Below are positions 8,510 through 15,850 of a DNA stretch of 64,000 nt, piece after piece. The stretch spans positions 124,001 to 188,000 of the forward strand of contig CAZULM010000002.1 of the NCBI GenBank assembly GCA_964621185.1, given 5' to 3'. Both the position numbers and the translations under genes were made by a program. The notes below the pieces were generated by a model, which saw only the letters and a list, made by a program, of their open reading frames with translations, had not been told where the DNA came from and ran no database searches. Every line of letters starts with the position of its first letter. The stretch's first letter is position 1. Origin of the DNA: M3007 sp964621185 (GTDB taxonomy: Bacteria; Bacteroidota; Bacteroidia; Chitinophagales; Saprospiraceae).

Positions 8510-8532
8510 TTTTGTGTAAAATTTACACAAAA
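8510..8532. promoter_or_regulatory. Perfect 11-1-11 palindrome upstream of nrtR (site 2)
   Basis: TTTTGTGTAAA (8510-8520), central A, TTTACACAAAA (8522-8532): a perfect inverted repeat 54 bp upstream of the NrtR-like start. Its dyad symmetry and AT-rich centre suit a dimeric winged-helix repressor. Confidence 0.55.
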
Positions 8533-8651
8533 ATTATAAATAATTGATTTTCAACAAAATAAAAACCGTTAGTATCAGTGTGTTGTGTGCTGAATTCAAA
8601 TGGATCAAAGCTATGCGCCCAGTTTTTCGAAATGCGGTTCCTTATTTAGTC

Positions 8652-8760
8652 AACACATAGGCACATAGGGACATAGTTCACATAGATTATGTTGCCCGGG
8701 CGGGCAGCCGTGTAATTACGAAAAATCTATGTGCCCTATGTCCCTATGTGCCTATGTGTT
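8652..8760. repeat. Long hairpin made of CACATAGG words
   Basis: Arms 8652-8688 and 8724-8760 are 37 bp long with two mismatches and a 35-nt loop. Each arm is a run of the word CACATAG(G). A second block of the same word lies on the other side of the next gene (9349-9438). The rest of the 394-bp gap holds the nrtR operators and no gene. Confidence 0.85.
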
Positions 8761-8850
8761 AAAACTAGAAGCACCGTAAGATTTGACAGAAGACATGTAC
8801 CTTTAATGCTTCAAATCATTACTCACCTATTACCAATTTCAGACCATTAC

Positions 8851-9321
8851 ATGAGAAAACTAATTCAGTACAGCTTGCTTCTTGGCCTTTTCCTAGTCTC
8901 CAACACCGCATTTTCACAACAAGACTGGCGCTGGGACAACCACGGCGTAGGCTTTAGCGCGCCAGCCAACCTGCGGGTCACCACCAACAACGCCAGTGAA
9001 TTTACGGCAGAAGGCAGCGACCTGTTCCTCACCATCTATGCCGAACAAGACGGCGAAGTGAGCGAGGAAACACTGGCAGATGCCCTCGTGGTGGCTGCCA
9101 AAGAACTGGAGTACGACCACATTTCCGACGTGGACGCGCTCGAAATCGACGACTTCACAGGCTACTACGTGGAAGGAACAAAAGACGGCGTGGGCGCTTT
9201 CATCATCACCCTGCTCGATAAAAAGAGTGCGACCAACTTAGTGGTGGTGCTGGTGTTCACCGATGATGCGGCGCGCGAAAAAGCCATCAAGGTGGCGACA
9301 TCGTTTTATGCGTTTGACTGA
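8851..9321 (+). CDS. Small secreted protein of unknown function
   Basis: 156 residues beginning with a clear Sec signal peptide (MRKLIQYSLLLGLFLVSNTAFSQ, cleavage after about residue 23). The mature part is acidic with the pattern SAPANLRVTTNNASEFTAEGSDLFLTIYAEQDG and a C-terminal helix; it resembles short Bacteroidota periplasmic proteins without named function. The ATG at 8851 is used because it starts the signal peptide; an upstream in-frame extension would run through the CACATAG hairpin. The gene is isolated and flanked on both sides by CACATAG-word repeats. Confidence 0.75.
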   Translation: MRKLIQYSLLLGLFLVSNTAFSQQDWRWDNHGVGFSAPANLRVTTNNASEFTAEGSDLFLTIYAEQDGEVSEETLADALVVAAKELEYDHISDVDALEIDDFTGYYVEGTKDGVGAFIITLLDKKSATNLVVVLVFTDDAAREKAIKVATSFYAFD

Positions 9322-9348
9322 TCGGGGTTGTTCACCATGTAGGTTTTT

Positions 9349-9438
9349 TACCACATAGCGCACATAGTTCACATAGAGGATTATGTGCGCTATGTGTAAA
9401 CAACTATGTGCCCTATGTCTCTATGTGCCCTATGTGTT
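9349..9438. repeat. CACATAG-word hairpin block downstream of the 8851 gene
   Basis: CACATAGCGCACATA (9352-9366) pairs perfectly with TATGTGCGCTATGTG (9382-9396), a 15-bp stem with a 15-nt loop; a further run of CTATGTGCC words extends to 9438. Same word as in the hairpin at 8652-8760, so the pair brackets the secreted-protein gene. Confidence 0.8.
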
Positions 9439-9461
9439 AAAATTTAAGCAGCGACCCCCCC

Positions 9462-11639
9462 CTATCGCATTAGACCCAATATGCCGTCCGCTATTTGTGC
9501 CCTGCTTTGTTTCCAGGCATCAAAATCTATACGACCGGCCTGATACTCCTTTTCCACCGCCGCCAAATTCCCCAAAAGATTAACGGCATCCGGGAATTCG
9601 TTTTTCAACAATTCCAATGCAGTTTTTAGGTCTGCATTTGCAACCAAGGACGGCACTACACTAAAATCTGTTTTACCCTCCCGGCTTGGAAACACCCCGT
9701 CGAGCAGGCTGCGCACCGTCACCATTTCAAAACTTTGTTGGCACTGCACAGGTTGGTTAGCGCGTTCGGCACGGTCTATAATGCTGCGTGAGAAAAAGTG
9801 CGGCTGTATGGCGTCTTTGCAGTCAGCACAATTGCAGGGGATCATTTGCTCCACCTTCATGCGCGCGTTAAAATGAAAACTCCGGTTGAGCAAATCGATT
9901 TCCGCTGCGATTTTCCACACCAGTTCTTTTGCATCCCGGTTGAGTCCGTTGGCGCGGATGCTGATGCGCTTGTCGCGGTAACTCTCCAGCACTTCCACGC
10001 GTGCGCCATGTTCGCCTTGAAACACGGCGCCCCGCTTCCACATATTGGGGGGCTGTTCGAGCAGGGAGTGTTGCCGCACGATCAGCCGCGACATAATCCC
10101 TTTGGGCATAAACGTATATTGGTAGTGCAGTTGTAGGCCGTTGGATTCCCTCCATTTGTAGCCCTCCGGCGGATCATCTGGCAGGAGGGAAGGGACAATA
10201 TATAAACCAGGCCTTTCCGGCGCAGGGTAGCAAAGCTCGAACTTCTCCATCAGGGCGAGCAATTCCGCAAAATAGTCTTCGTATTCGGCACATTTCCACA
10301 CCGCGTTCAGGTCGGTTTTGGTAAAATGCCCGTTGTCGCCTTTTTTCCGGGTATGGTCGAGTACGCCATACACCGCATTGGTAGCCCATGAAGGCTTGAG
10401 AATGACCATCTGGTTTAATCCGGCTACATCCCGAAAATGCAGGATCACGCCCAGGTCGTGCAAAAACTCAAGCAAATAATCCTGCCGTTCGCGGGTATCG
10501 ATGCCTTGGTCGTCACAGATTTTCCTAAAGTCCCGCAACAGAATATGGTCTTCTTCCCGGCCTTCCAGCATGCTGCGGATATGGGCCCATTTCCGCGGCA
10601 CCCGCTCGCCCCGCTCGAACTGCGGCAGATTTCGGATGCTTCTTTCGATATGCCCGCGCAAGGCGACTGCGCCTTCGGCATCGGTGGCTAAGTTGATGAC
10701 GGTCGGTTTGCCCTCTTGCAGGTTGGGGTAATCGCGGCGCAGGTCGCTCATGGGAAGGTTGGGCTGCATCTCCCCTTTTTGGTTCACAACAAGCAGCAGG
10801 CGGCTATCCTGGCCGTATATTTCCTGCACCTGCAGCCAGTAGTCGAACTGCTCCTCCTTGCGGCCGTCGCAGAGCAGCACGTACAGCGATTTTTTGGTGA
10901 GGAAAAACTGGTGCGTTGCGTGGTACACCTCCTGGCCGCCAAAATCCCAGATGTGCATGCCAAAGTTGGGGCTGGCTCCCGTCAGTTCGACGGATTTAAC
11001 GATAATGCCCGGTGTGCTGTCCTTAACCGCATCGGGCATCGGCGCCTGGGGATCTTCAATTTTTCGGGCCAGGGTAGTTTTCCCGGCCCCGGCATCGCCG
11101 AGGATGATCATCTTGGCTTCGTAAACGATTTCTTCCCCTTGCTCAGCCAGTTCCGTGAAATAGTTTTGCAGGGCGAAGCGGCCACGGGCGACAATTTCTG
11201 GCGGCGGCGTTGTGAGCGATTCATTGCCGTAAAGGAACAAATGATCAGGTACGGGCATCTTTGCGGGCATTTTAAACTCCGTCAATAGATTCTCGCACAA
11301 ATCCAGAAAACGCAGCCTGGGCATAGGCTTTCCGGCAAATGGCGCCTCTGTCAGGCCATTTCCCCGCAAGTTCAAGGCTTCCAGGTTGGAGAATTGATGC
11401 CCAACAAGCTGTACAATCTCCTGCCATTTTGAGTCTGAAATACCCGACCATGCCAGGTTAAGCCCGGCCAGGTTGCCATCGGGGTGCAGCGCATACAAGG
11501 CCTTATGCCCTTTTTTTCCACCAGAGTCGGCCTGAAGCGCCATCACATTGCGCACAGGGTCGTGTCCGTTTCGGGGAGCGGGGTGCAGGGTACGGCCAAG
11601 GGTTTTTTCCAAGGTGGCGATGAATAGGGGTGTTTTCAT
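9462..11639 (-). CDS. Roco-type GTPase: LRR-ROC-COR protein with C-terminal effector-associated-like domain
   Basis: 725 residues. Degenerate leucine-rich repeats occupy about 50-150 (LNLAWSGIS, LEALNLRGNGL, LRFLDLCENLL). The ROC GTPase follows: P-loop GDAGAGKT (181-188), switch II DFGGQE (232-237); the G4 position reads NQKGE (286-290) rather than NKxD. A COR domain spans about 330-560, then a Cys cluster CNCADC (602-607). The last 55 residues (ALELLKNEFPDAVNLLG...EYQAGRIDFDAWKQSRAQIADGIL) look like the helical effector-associated domains (EAD11-like) used by bacterial conflict systems; this is a pattern-based call. It is followed upstream on the same strand by an FGE-fold protein, another common member of such loci. 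Confidence 0.82.
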   Translation of the reverse strand: MKTPLFIATLEKTLGRTLHPAPRNGHDPVRNVMALQADSGGKKGHKALYALHPDGNLAGLNLAWSGISDSKWQEIVQLVGHQFSNLEALNLRGNGLTEAPFAGKPMPRLRFLDLCENLLTEFKMPAKMPVPDHLFLYGNESLTTPPPEIVARGRFALQNYFTELAEQGEEIVYEAKMIILGDAGAGKTTLARKIEDPQAPMPDAVKDSTPGIIVKSVELTGASPNFGMHIWDFGGQEVYHATHQFFLTKKSLYVLLCDGRKEEQFDYWLQVQEIYGQDSRLLLVVNQKGEMQPNLPMSDLRRDYPNLQEGKPTVINLATDAEGAVALRGHIERSIRNLPQFERGERVPRKWAHIRSMLEGREEDHILLRDFRKICDDQGIDTRERQDYLLEFLHDLGVILHFRDVAGLNQMVILKPSWATNAVYGVLDHTRKKGDNGHFTKTDLNAVWKCAEYEDYFAELLALMEKFELCYPAPERPGLYIVPSLLPDDPPEGYKWRESNGLQLHYQYTFMPKGIMSRLIVRQHSLLEQPPNMWKRGAVFQGEHGARVEVLESYRDKRISIRANGLNRDAKELVWKIAAEIDLLNRSFHFNARMKVEQMIPCNCADCKDAIQPHFFSRSIIDRAERANQPVQCQQSFEMVTVRSLLDGVFPSREGKTDFSVVPSLVANADLKTALELLKNEFPDAVNLLGNLAAVEKEYQAGRIDFDAWKQSRAQIADGILGLMR

Positions 11640-11758
11640 GTGCGAATCATATTTGTAGTTATTCAGCCATCGATTGAATTATGATTGTTGATCGCATTTT
11701 AGAGGCATAAATTACGATTTCTTGGCGTCGTAAAAAATCAACCATTCTTCAATACTTC

Positions 11759-11796
11759 GACAATCGTCAATCATTTACTCGCCAATCGTCAATCAA
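11759..11796. repeat. CAATCGTCAATC direct repeats
   Basis: The word CGACAATCGTCAATC recurs as CGCCAATCGTCAATC within 40 bp, with a looser inverted relative near 11670-11695. It lies between the Roco gene and the FGE-fold gene; no coding potential is visible in the 287-bp gap. Confidence 0.5.
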
Positions 11797-11850
11797 AAAA
11801 CAGGATAAAATTGGTTCCTCCATTAACCCTATTCATCCCCAGCGGTTCGT

Positions 11851-11926
11851 CCCTCACCGCCTGCTTGCATCGCTCCGGCACTCGCCCATCGCTCCGCGCC
11901 CCTTTGCTCACGGGAAAGCAGGAGGG
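11851..11926. other. GC-rich stem-loop region immediately after the putative variable region
   Basis: CCTGCTT (11860-11866) pairs with AAGCAGG (11916-11922), extended by CCCTC/GAGGG outside. Inside, the word ATCGCTCCG occurs twice. A structured GC-rich tract directly downstream of a variable region is a known feature of diversity-generating retroelement targets, so this may be a homing (IMH-type) signal; equally it could be a weak terminator. Confidence 0.45.
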
Positions 11927-12757
11927 CTAACCAACTGACTGGAGGACGAGGCGGAAGCCGAGATAGTAGTCGCGGTAGTCCGGCCTGTAGTTGAGGCGGT
12001 ACGCAGTGCGGCAGTACTGCGGATCGATGATCCAGCCGCCGCCGCGGATCGCGCGGTGGACGCCCTGCTCAGGGCCCTGTGGATTATCCTGTTTCCCCGC
12101 CGTGTAATCGGCATACCAATCCGCGCACCATTCCCAAACATTGCCGCTCATGTCGTATAACCCTAAGAAATTGGGAAGCAGCAGCCCCACTTCTTTTGTT
12201 TCACCATCACTGTTTTTATCATACCAGCCCACCTGATCGAGCAAATCGCTGCCGGCGTATTCAAACGAATGGCCATCTTCTCCCGTATCCCCGACTTTGG
12301 CCGCAAATTCCCACTCCGCTTCTGTGGGCAGGCGGTATCCGTTGGCTTTCAGGTCGCGCTGTACCAGGCCCTCGTTGGGCAATGCCCAGCGATCCTGCTT
12401 TTTGCCAAATGGTTGACCGTTTTTTTCCACATAAACCGCTTTGCGGCCTGTTTTTTCGCTGAGGGCATTGCAAAATACCGCAGCATCGAACCAACTAACG
12501 TTTTCTACCGGCCGCTGTGGGCCTTTGAAATGGGCAGGGTTTTCGCCCATGATGGCTTCCCACAATGACTGTGTCACGGGGTGCTCGCCGATCAAAAACG
12601 GGTCGAGTTTGACCGGATGTTGCGGTTTTTCATTCGAATAGGCGCTTTCATCTGTTTCAAGGCTGCCCATCAGGAAGCTGCCGCCCGGCGCCTGCACCAT
12701 GCGGAAGGCGGTGGCCGTGCCGGGGATTTTTTGGGTGTAGTAGGGATTGGGTATCAT
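11927..12757 (-). CDS. FGE/SUMF1-fold (C-type-lectin-like) protein, candidate diversity-generating retroelement target
   Basis: 276 residues covering one formylglycine-generating-enzyme domain: GGSFLMGS near 15-25, the NEKPQHPVKLDPFLIGEHPVTQ motif, ENVSWFDAAVFCNAL, GYRLPTEAEWEFAAK, LYDMSGNVWEWCADWY and the final RGGGW...LGFRLVL. The second catalytic Cys of true FGE is missing in the terminal segment (C-R-T-A-Y-R instead of C-x4-C), so sulfatase activation is unlikely. The last 39 residues have Tyr, Asp, Leu, Ile or Asn where retroelement-diversified proteins vary. The start is the ATG at 12757 (MIPNPYY); an upstream extension lacks domain match. No reverse transcriptase is adjacent. Confidence 0.85.
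   Translation of the reverse strand: MIPNPYYTQKIPGTATAFRMVQAPGGSFLMGSLETDESAYSNEKPQHPVKLDPFLIGEHPVTQSLWEAIMGENPAHFKGPQRPVENVSWFDAAVFCNALSEKTGRKAVYVEKNGQPFGKKQDRWALPNEGLVQRDLKANGYRLPTEAEWEFAAKVGDTGEDGHSFEYAGSDLLDQVGWYDKNSDGETKEVGLLLPNFLGLYDMSGNVWEWCADWYADYTAGKQDNPQGPEQGVHRAIRGGGWIIDPQYCRTAYRLNYRPDYRDYYLGFRLVLQSVG
11930..12046 (-). other. Candidate DGR variable region (VR) at the 3' end of the FGE-fold gene
   Basis: The codons read from Arg-Gly-Gly-Gly-Trp to the stop. At the 13-15 positions expected to vary (ATC ATC GAT, TAC, ACT, TAC, CTC AAC TAC, GAC TAC, GAC TAC TAT, CTC) every codon ends in C or T, the pattern left when AAC/AAT template codons are mutated at their adenines. Between them lie fixed CGC, CCG, TGC and GGC codons. 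The variable core is about 11960-12031. The identity as a VR is inference; FGE proteins in general share the RGGxW...GFR frame. Confidence 0.55.
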
Positions 12758-12942
12758 GTGGTGGGTGGTATTGCAATGAAACGGTGTGCAAGTATAGGGC
12801 AATAATGGAGAAAATGGGTAAAAAAGCCAATTTGTCGAACACTCGGTACAGCCGAGTGTGGGCAGCGCATAATTTTTTGGCAACTTGCATCCCGAATTTT
12901 CAATCAGAGAAAAGGCTTAAAAAGTGCAGCATTTATTTATGC

Positions 12943-13015
12943 TTATTGGTCAGACCGCGAAAAGCGGTCAGACCAAGAGCCATCGTCTGACCGCTTTTCG
13001 CGGTCTGACGAATAA
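12943..13015. repeat. 31-bp inverted repeat hairpin
   Basis: Arms 12943-12973 and 12985-13015 pair over 31 bp with one mismatch around an 11-nt loop. As in the hairpin at 6008-6082 each arm holds its own palindrome (GACCGC-GAAAA-GCGGTC). It lies upstream of the FGE-fold gene. The stretch from 12758 to 12942 shows no gene or other signal. Confidence 0.85.
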
Positions 13016-13069
13016 GTTACCACGGGTAAAATGTGTGGGAAAGTGCCCTGTATTATGAGTGCCAAATTA

Positions 13070-13156
13070 TCACCAAATAACCTTTATCAATGGGTGATAC
13101 TGTACAATTTTATGATCGACCGTTGCTATTTCCAAATCTAACAATATACGCCTCAT
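13070..13156 (-). pseudogene. Relic of a PIN-domain (VapC-type) toxin with internal deletion
   Basis: A 28-residue frame MRRILLDLEIATVDHKIVQY followed by HPLIKVIW. The first seven residues are the typical VapC start (M-x-R-I-L-L-D, with the first catalytic Asp), and the last part resembles a VapC C-terminal strand (TVDHKIVQY...VIW); about 90-100 residues between them are missing. The ATG overlaps the stop of the antitoxin (ATGA), the normal toxin-antitoxin arrangement. It cannot encode an active PIN nuclease. Confidence 0.65.
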
Positions 13157-13470
13157 TGCATATATTCTTTAAGTTCTTCAAGCGGTTCATTAAAGTCCGC
13201 TGCCATTTTAATCTTGCCTTTCAGTGTTCCTAATGTCCGTTTATACTGTGATTAAAGTGATTTGTATGATTTGAGTGATTTAAAACATCTGATTTTCAAA
13301 TGATTATGCGATCGAGATTTTCACAACCACTTTGCGTTGACTATACCAGGTTTTTTGCCTGGCTTCCAGCTGGCGTTTTTCGCTAACAGAAAATCAATAA
13401 ACTCAGCCACCAGTATTTGTTCGGTCGGCGCCAATTGATGGTATTTTTTTAAAATGAGGGTATCTCCCAT
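13153..13470 (-). pseudogene. VapB-type (DUF2281-like) antitoxin gene interrupted by a MITE-like element
   Basis: The 5' part (13470 to 13346) encodes MGDTLILKKYHQLAPTEQIL then VAEFIDFLLAKNASWKPGKKPG; the 3' part (13241 to 13153) encodes KRTLGTLKGKIKMAADFNE then PLEELKEYMQ. Both ends match small DUF2281-type antitoxins (LLxKYxxLPxxxxxEVxDFIDFLL... and GxLKGKIKMxxDFxEPLEDFKEYM). Between them is element copy B with an in-frame stop at 13321. Removing 102 bp (13242-13343) joins the two parts in frame into a 71-residue antitoxin. The TA module is therefore dead. Confidence 0.8.
13242..13345 (-). mobile_element. TATA-bounded MITE-like element, copy B, inserted in an antitoxin gene
   Basis: 104 bp including TA flanks on both sides. 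The element proper has imperfect terminal inverted repeats: TA at positions 1-2, T at 4 and AAAGTG at 11-16 from each end. Copy A at 7653-7757 is the near-identical inverted partner. The TA duplication and exact frame restoration upon removal show insertion. No transposase is encoded; TA targeting resembles IS630/Tc1-type elements (inference). Confidence 0.75.
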
Positions 13471-13476
13471 AACGGT

Positions 13477-13580
13477 TATACCTCACGCCGCCAAATTTTG
13501 GGCATGCCGAAGTCTGTAATCATTTCAAAATCAATTATTTGTATCAATCAAATCACCAAAATCAGGCGAATCATAGTATA
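13477..13580 (+). repeat. TATA-bounded MITE-like element, copy I
   Basis: 104 bp from TATACCTCACGCCGC to AATCATAGTATA. It matches copy J at 19142-19235 (opposite orientation; shared TATACCTCAC, ATGCCGA, AATCAGGCGAATC blocks). It ends 7 bp from the start of the relic antitoxin. Confidence 0.65.
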
Positions 13581-13644
13581 GATTGACTGTTTTGCAATTG
13601 TTTGCTTTACAAAATTACGCATTTTTTGCAATAAAAGCCCAACA

Positions 13645-13685
13645 TAAAAAAATCCCTGCAACACGAAAACACGCGTTGCAGGGAT
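13645..13685 (-). terminator. Rho-independent terminator of the str operon
   Basis: On the minus strand an 11-bp stem ATCCCTGCAAC / GTTGCAGGGAT (13675-13685 with 13652-13662) is followed by a run of T (plus-strand A run 13645-13652), 33 bp after the fusA stop. Confidence 0.88.
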
Positions 13686-13717
13686 ATATATATTGCCAAC
13701 AAACCGTCGGCAGCACT

Positions 13718-15850
13718 TTAGCCTTTACCGGCCCGTGCGCTTTCGATAACCGCTTTGGCCACAGATTCCGGCGGTGGCGCGTAGTGGCTGAATTCCATCG
13801 TGGAAGAAGCGCGGCCAGAAGTGAGGGTACGGAGCTGGGTCACGTAGCCGAACATTTCTGACAGGGGCACTTCTGCCTGGATGGCGACGGCGCCGCCCAT
13901 GCGGGTCTCCTGGCCTTTCGGCATGCCGCGGCGGCGGTTCAAGTCGCCGATGACCGGGCCCACGTACTCTTCCGGCGTGATCACCTCGAGCTTCATGATC
14001 GGCTCCATGATCTGCGGCTTGGTGGCCGGGGCAGCGGCGCGGAAACCTTCCTTGGCGCAAAGCTCGAACGCGATGGGCTTGGAGTCCACGGCGTGCATGC
14101 TGCCGTCGGTCACCCGCACCTTCATGGAATCGATGTTGTAGCCGGCCAGGATACCGTTGCTCATCATCTGGACGAAACCGTCGTGGATGGGCTTCTGGTA
14201 GTTCTTGTCGATGGCGCCGCCCACGATACCCCACTCGAACTGCAATTTCTTCTTGCCGCTCTTGAAGTCGTCGCTTTGCAGGAACTCCTCGTCGGCTGGG
14301 CCGAGCGTGAATTCCATGTCGGCGAAGAGACCGGAACCGCCCGTTTGCTTTTTCAAGCGCTCGCGGTGCGAGGTGGTTTTGGTCAATGCCTCCTTGTAGT
14401 TTACCTGCGGTGCGCCCTGGTTGCATTCTACTTTGAACTCGCGGCGCAGGCGGTCAACGATGATCTCCAGGTGCAGCTCGCCCATGCCGGAGATAACGGT
14501 CTGGTTGGTCTCCTCGTCGTAACGCACGCGAAAAGTTGGGTCTTCCTCGGCCAATTTGTTGAGGGCCATGCCCATCTTGTCGAGGTCTTTCTGCGTTTTT
14601 GGCTCTACGGCCAGGCCGATTACCGGCTCGGGGAAAACCATGCTCTCCAGCACAATGGGGTGTGCCACGTCGCAAAGGGTATCGCCTGTGCGGATGTCTT
14701 TGAAGCCTACCGCTGCCGCGATGTCGCCAGCCTCTACCGAATCGATCGGGTTTTGCTTGTTGGCGTGCATTTGGTACAGGCGGCTGATGCGCTCCTTGTC
14801 GCCGGTACGTGTGTTCAGGACATAAGAACCTGCGTCCAGTTTGCCTGAGTACACCCGGATGAAGCACAAACGGCCTACGAACGGGTCGGTGGCAATCTTA
14901 AATGCCAAAGCCGTGAAAGGCTCTTTGATATCGGGTTTGCGCGATACTTCGTTGTCGTTGCGCGGGTCGGTACCCGTTACGGCCGGGATGTCGGTCGGTG
15001 CGGGCAGGTAGTAGCAGGTTGCGTCGAGGCAAGCCTGTACGCCTTTGTTTTTGAAGGCGGAGCCGCACATGACGGGCGTCATTTTCAGGTCGCAAACCGC
15101 GGCGCGCACGGCGGCGCGCATTTCCTCCACGGTGATGCTGTTCGGGTCTTCGAAGAATTTTTCCAGCAGGGTATCGTCGTAGCTGGCCACTTCCTCGATG
15201 AGGATTTGGCGCTGTTCGTTTACCACCTCTTTCAAGTCGTCAGGAATTGGAATAACGTTGTAGGTCATGCCCTGGTCGGCTTCGTTCCACACGATGGCCT
15301 GGTTGGTCACGAGGTCAACAACGCCTTTGAAGTTGTGCTCCGAGCCGATGGGCACCTGCAGCGGGATGGCGTTGGCGCCTAATTTCGCCTTCATGTCTTT
15401 CACGCACATCATAAAGTCGGAGCCGGCGCGGTCCATCTTGTTGACGAACGCGATGCGCGGCACGCGGTAGTTGTCGGCCAGGCGCCAGTTGGTTTCCGAC
15501 TGCGGCTCAACACCGTCAACGGCAGAGAAAAGGAACACGAGGCCGTCGAGGACGCGGAGGGAGCGGTTCACTTCCACCGTGAAGTCAACGTGGCCGGGCG
15601 TGTCGATGATGTTCATGTCGTATTTTTGGCCTTCAACGGTCCAGTGGCATTTGGTAGCGGCGGAGGTTATGGTGATACCACGCTCCTGCTCCTGCTCCAT
15701 CCAGTCCATGGTGGCGGCGCCTTCGTGCACTTCGCCAATTTTGTGGTTGACGCCGGTGTAGAAGAGTGTGCGCTCGGTGAAGGTCGTTTTGCCCGCATCG
15801 ATGTGGGCGGCAATACCGATGTTACGGGTGAACCGGAGGTCGTTTGCCAT
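13718..15850 (-). CDS. fusA: Elongation factor G
   Basis: 710 residues, full length. The GTPase domain shows G1 AHIDAGKTT (15-23), the switch I region RGITITSAAT, G3 DTPGH and G4 NKMD; domains II to V follow, with the conserved GMGELHLEI of domain III and the C-terminal RRGMPKGQE...GYVTQLRTLTSGR loop of domain V. It catalyses ribosomal translocation and, with RRF, ribosome recycling. The gene is last in the rpsL-rpsG-fusA operon; a 250-bp gap to rpsG contains no gene or clear promoter. tuf does not follow, as is common in Bacteroidota. Confidence 0.97.
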   Translation of the reverse strand: MANDLRFTRNIGIAAHIDAGKTTFTERTLFYTGVNHKIGEVHEGAATMDWMEQEQERGITITSAATKCHWTVEGQKYDMNIIDTPGHVDFTVEVNRSLRVLDGLVFLFSAVDGVEPQSETNWRLADNYRVPRIAFVNKMDRAGSDFMMCVKDMKAKLGANAIPLQVPIGSEHNFKGVVDLVTNQAIVWNEADQGMTYNVIPIPDDLKEVVNEQRQILIEEVASYDDTLLEKFFEDPNSITVEEMRAAVRAAVCDLKMTPVMCGSAFKNKGVQACLDATCYYLPAPTDIPAVTGTDPRNDNEVSRKPDIKEPFTALAFKIATDPFVGRLCFIRVYSGKLDAGSYVLNTRTGDKERISRLYQMHANKQNPIDSVEAGDIAAAVGFKDIRTGDTLCDVAHPIVLESMVFPEPVIGLAVEPKTQKDLDKMGMALNKLAEEDPTFRVRYDEETNQTVISGMGELHLEIIVDRLRREFKVECNQGAPQVNYKEALTKTTSHRERLKKQTGGSGLFADMEFTLGPADEEFLQSDDFKSGKKKLQFEWGIVGGAIDKNYQKPIHDGFVQMMSNGILAGYNIDSMKVRVTDGSMHAVDSKPIAFELCAKEGFRAAAPATKPQIMEPIMKLEVITPEEYVGPVIGDLNRRRGMPKGQETRMGGAVAIQAEVPLSEMFGYVTQLRTLTSGRASSTMEFSHYAPPPESVAKAVIESARAGKG

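Noticed and set aside
11640..13700. A reverse transcriptase, Avd gene or template repeat belonging to the putative DGR
   Set aside because: No frame in the window has RT motifs and I found no second sequence matching the variable region; the claim is limited to the variable region alone.
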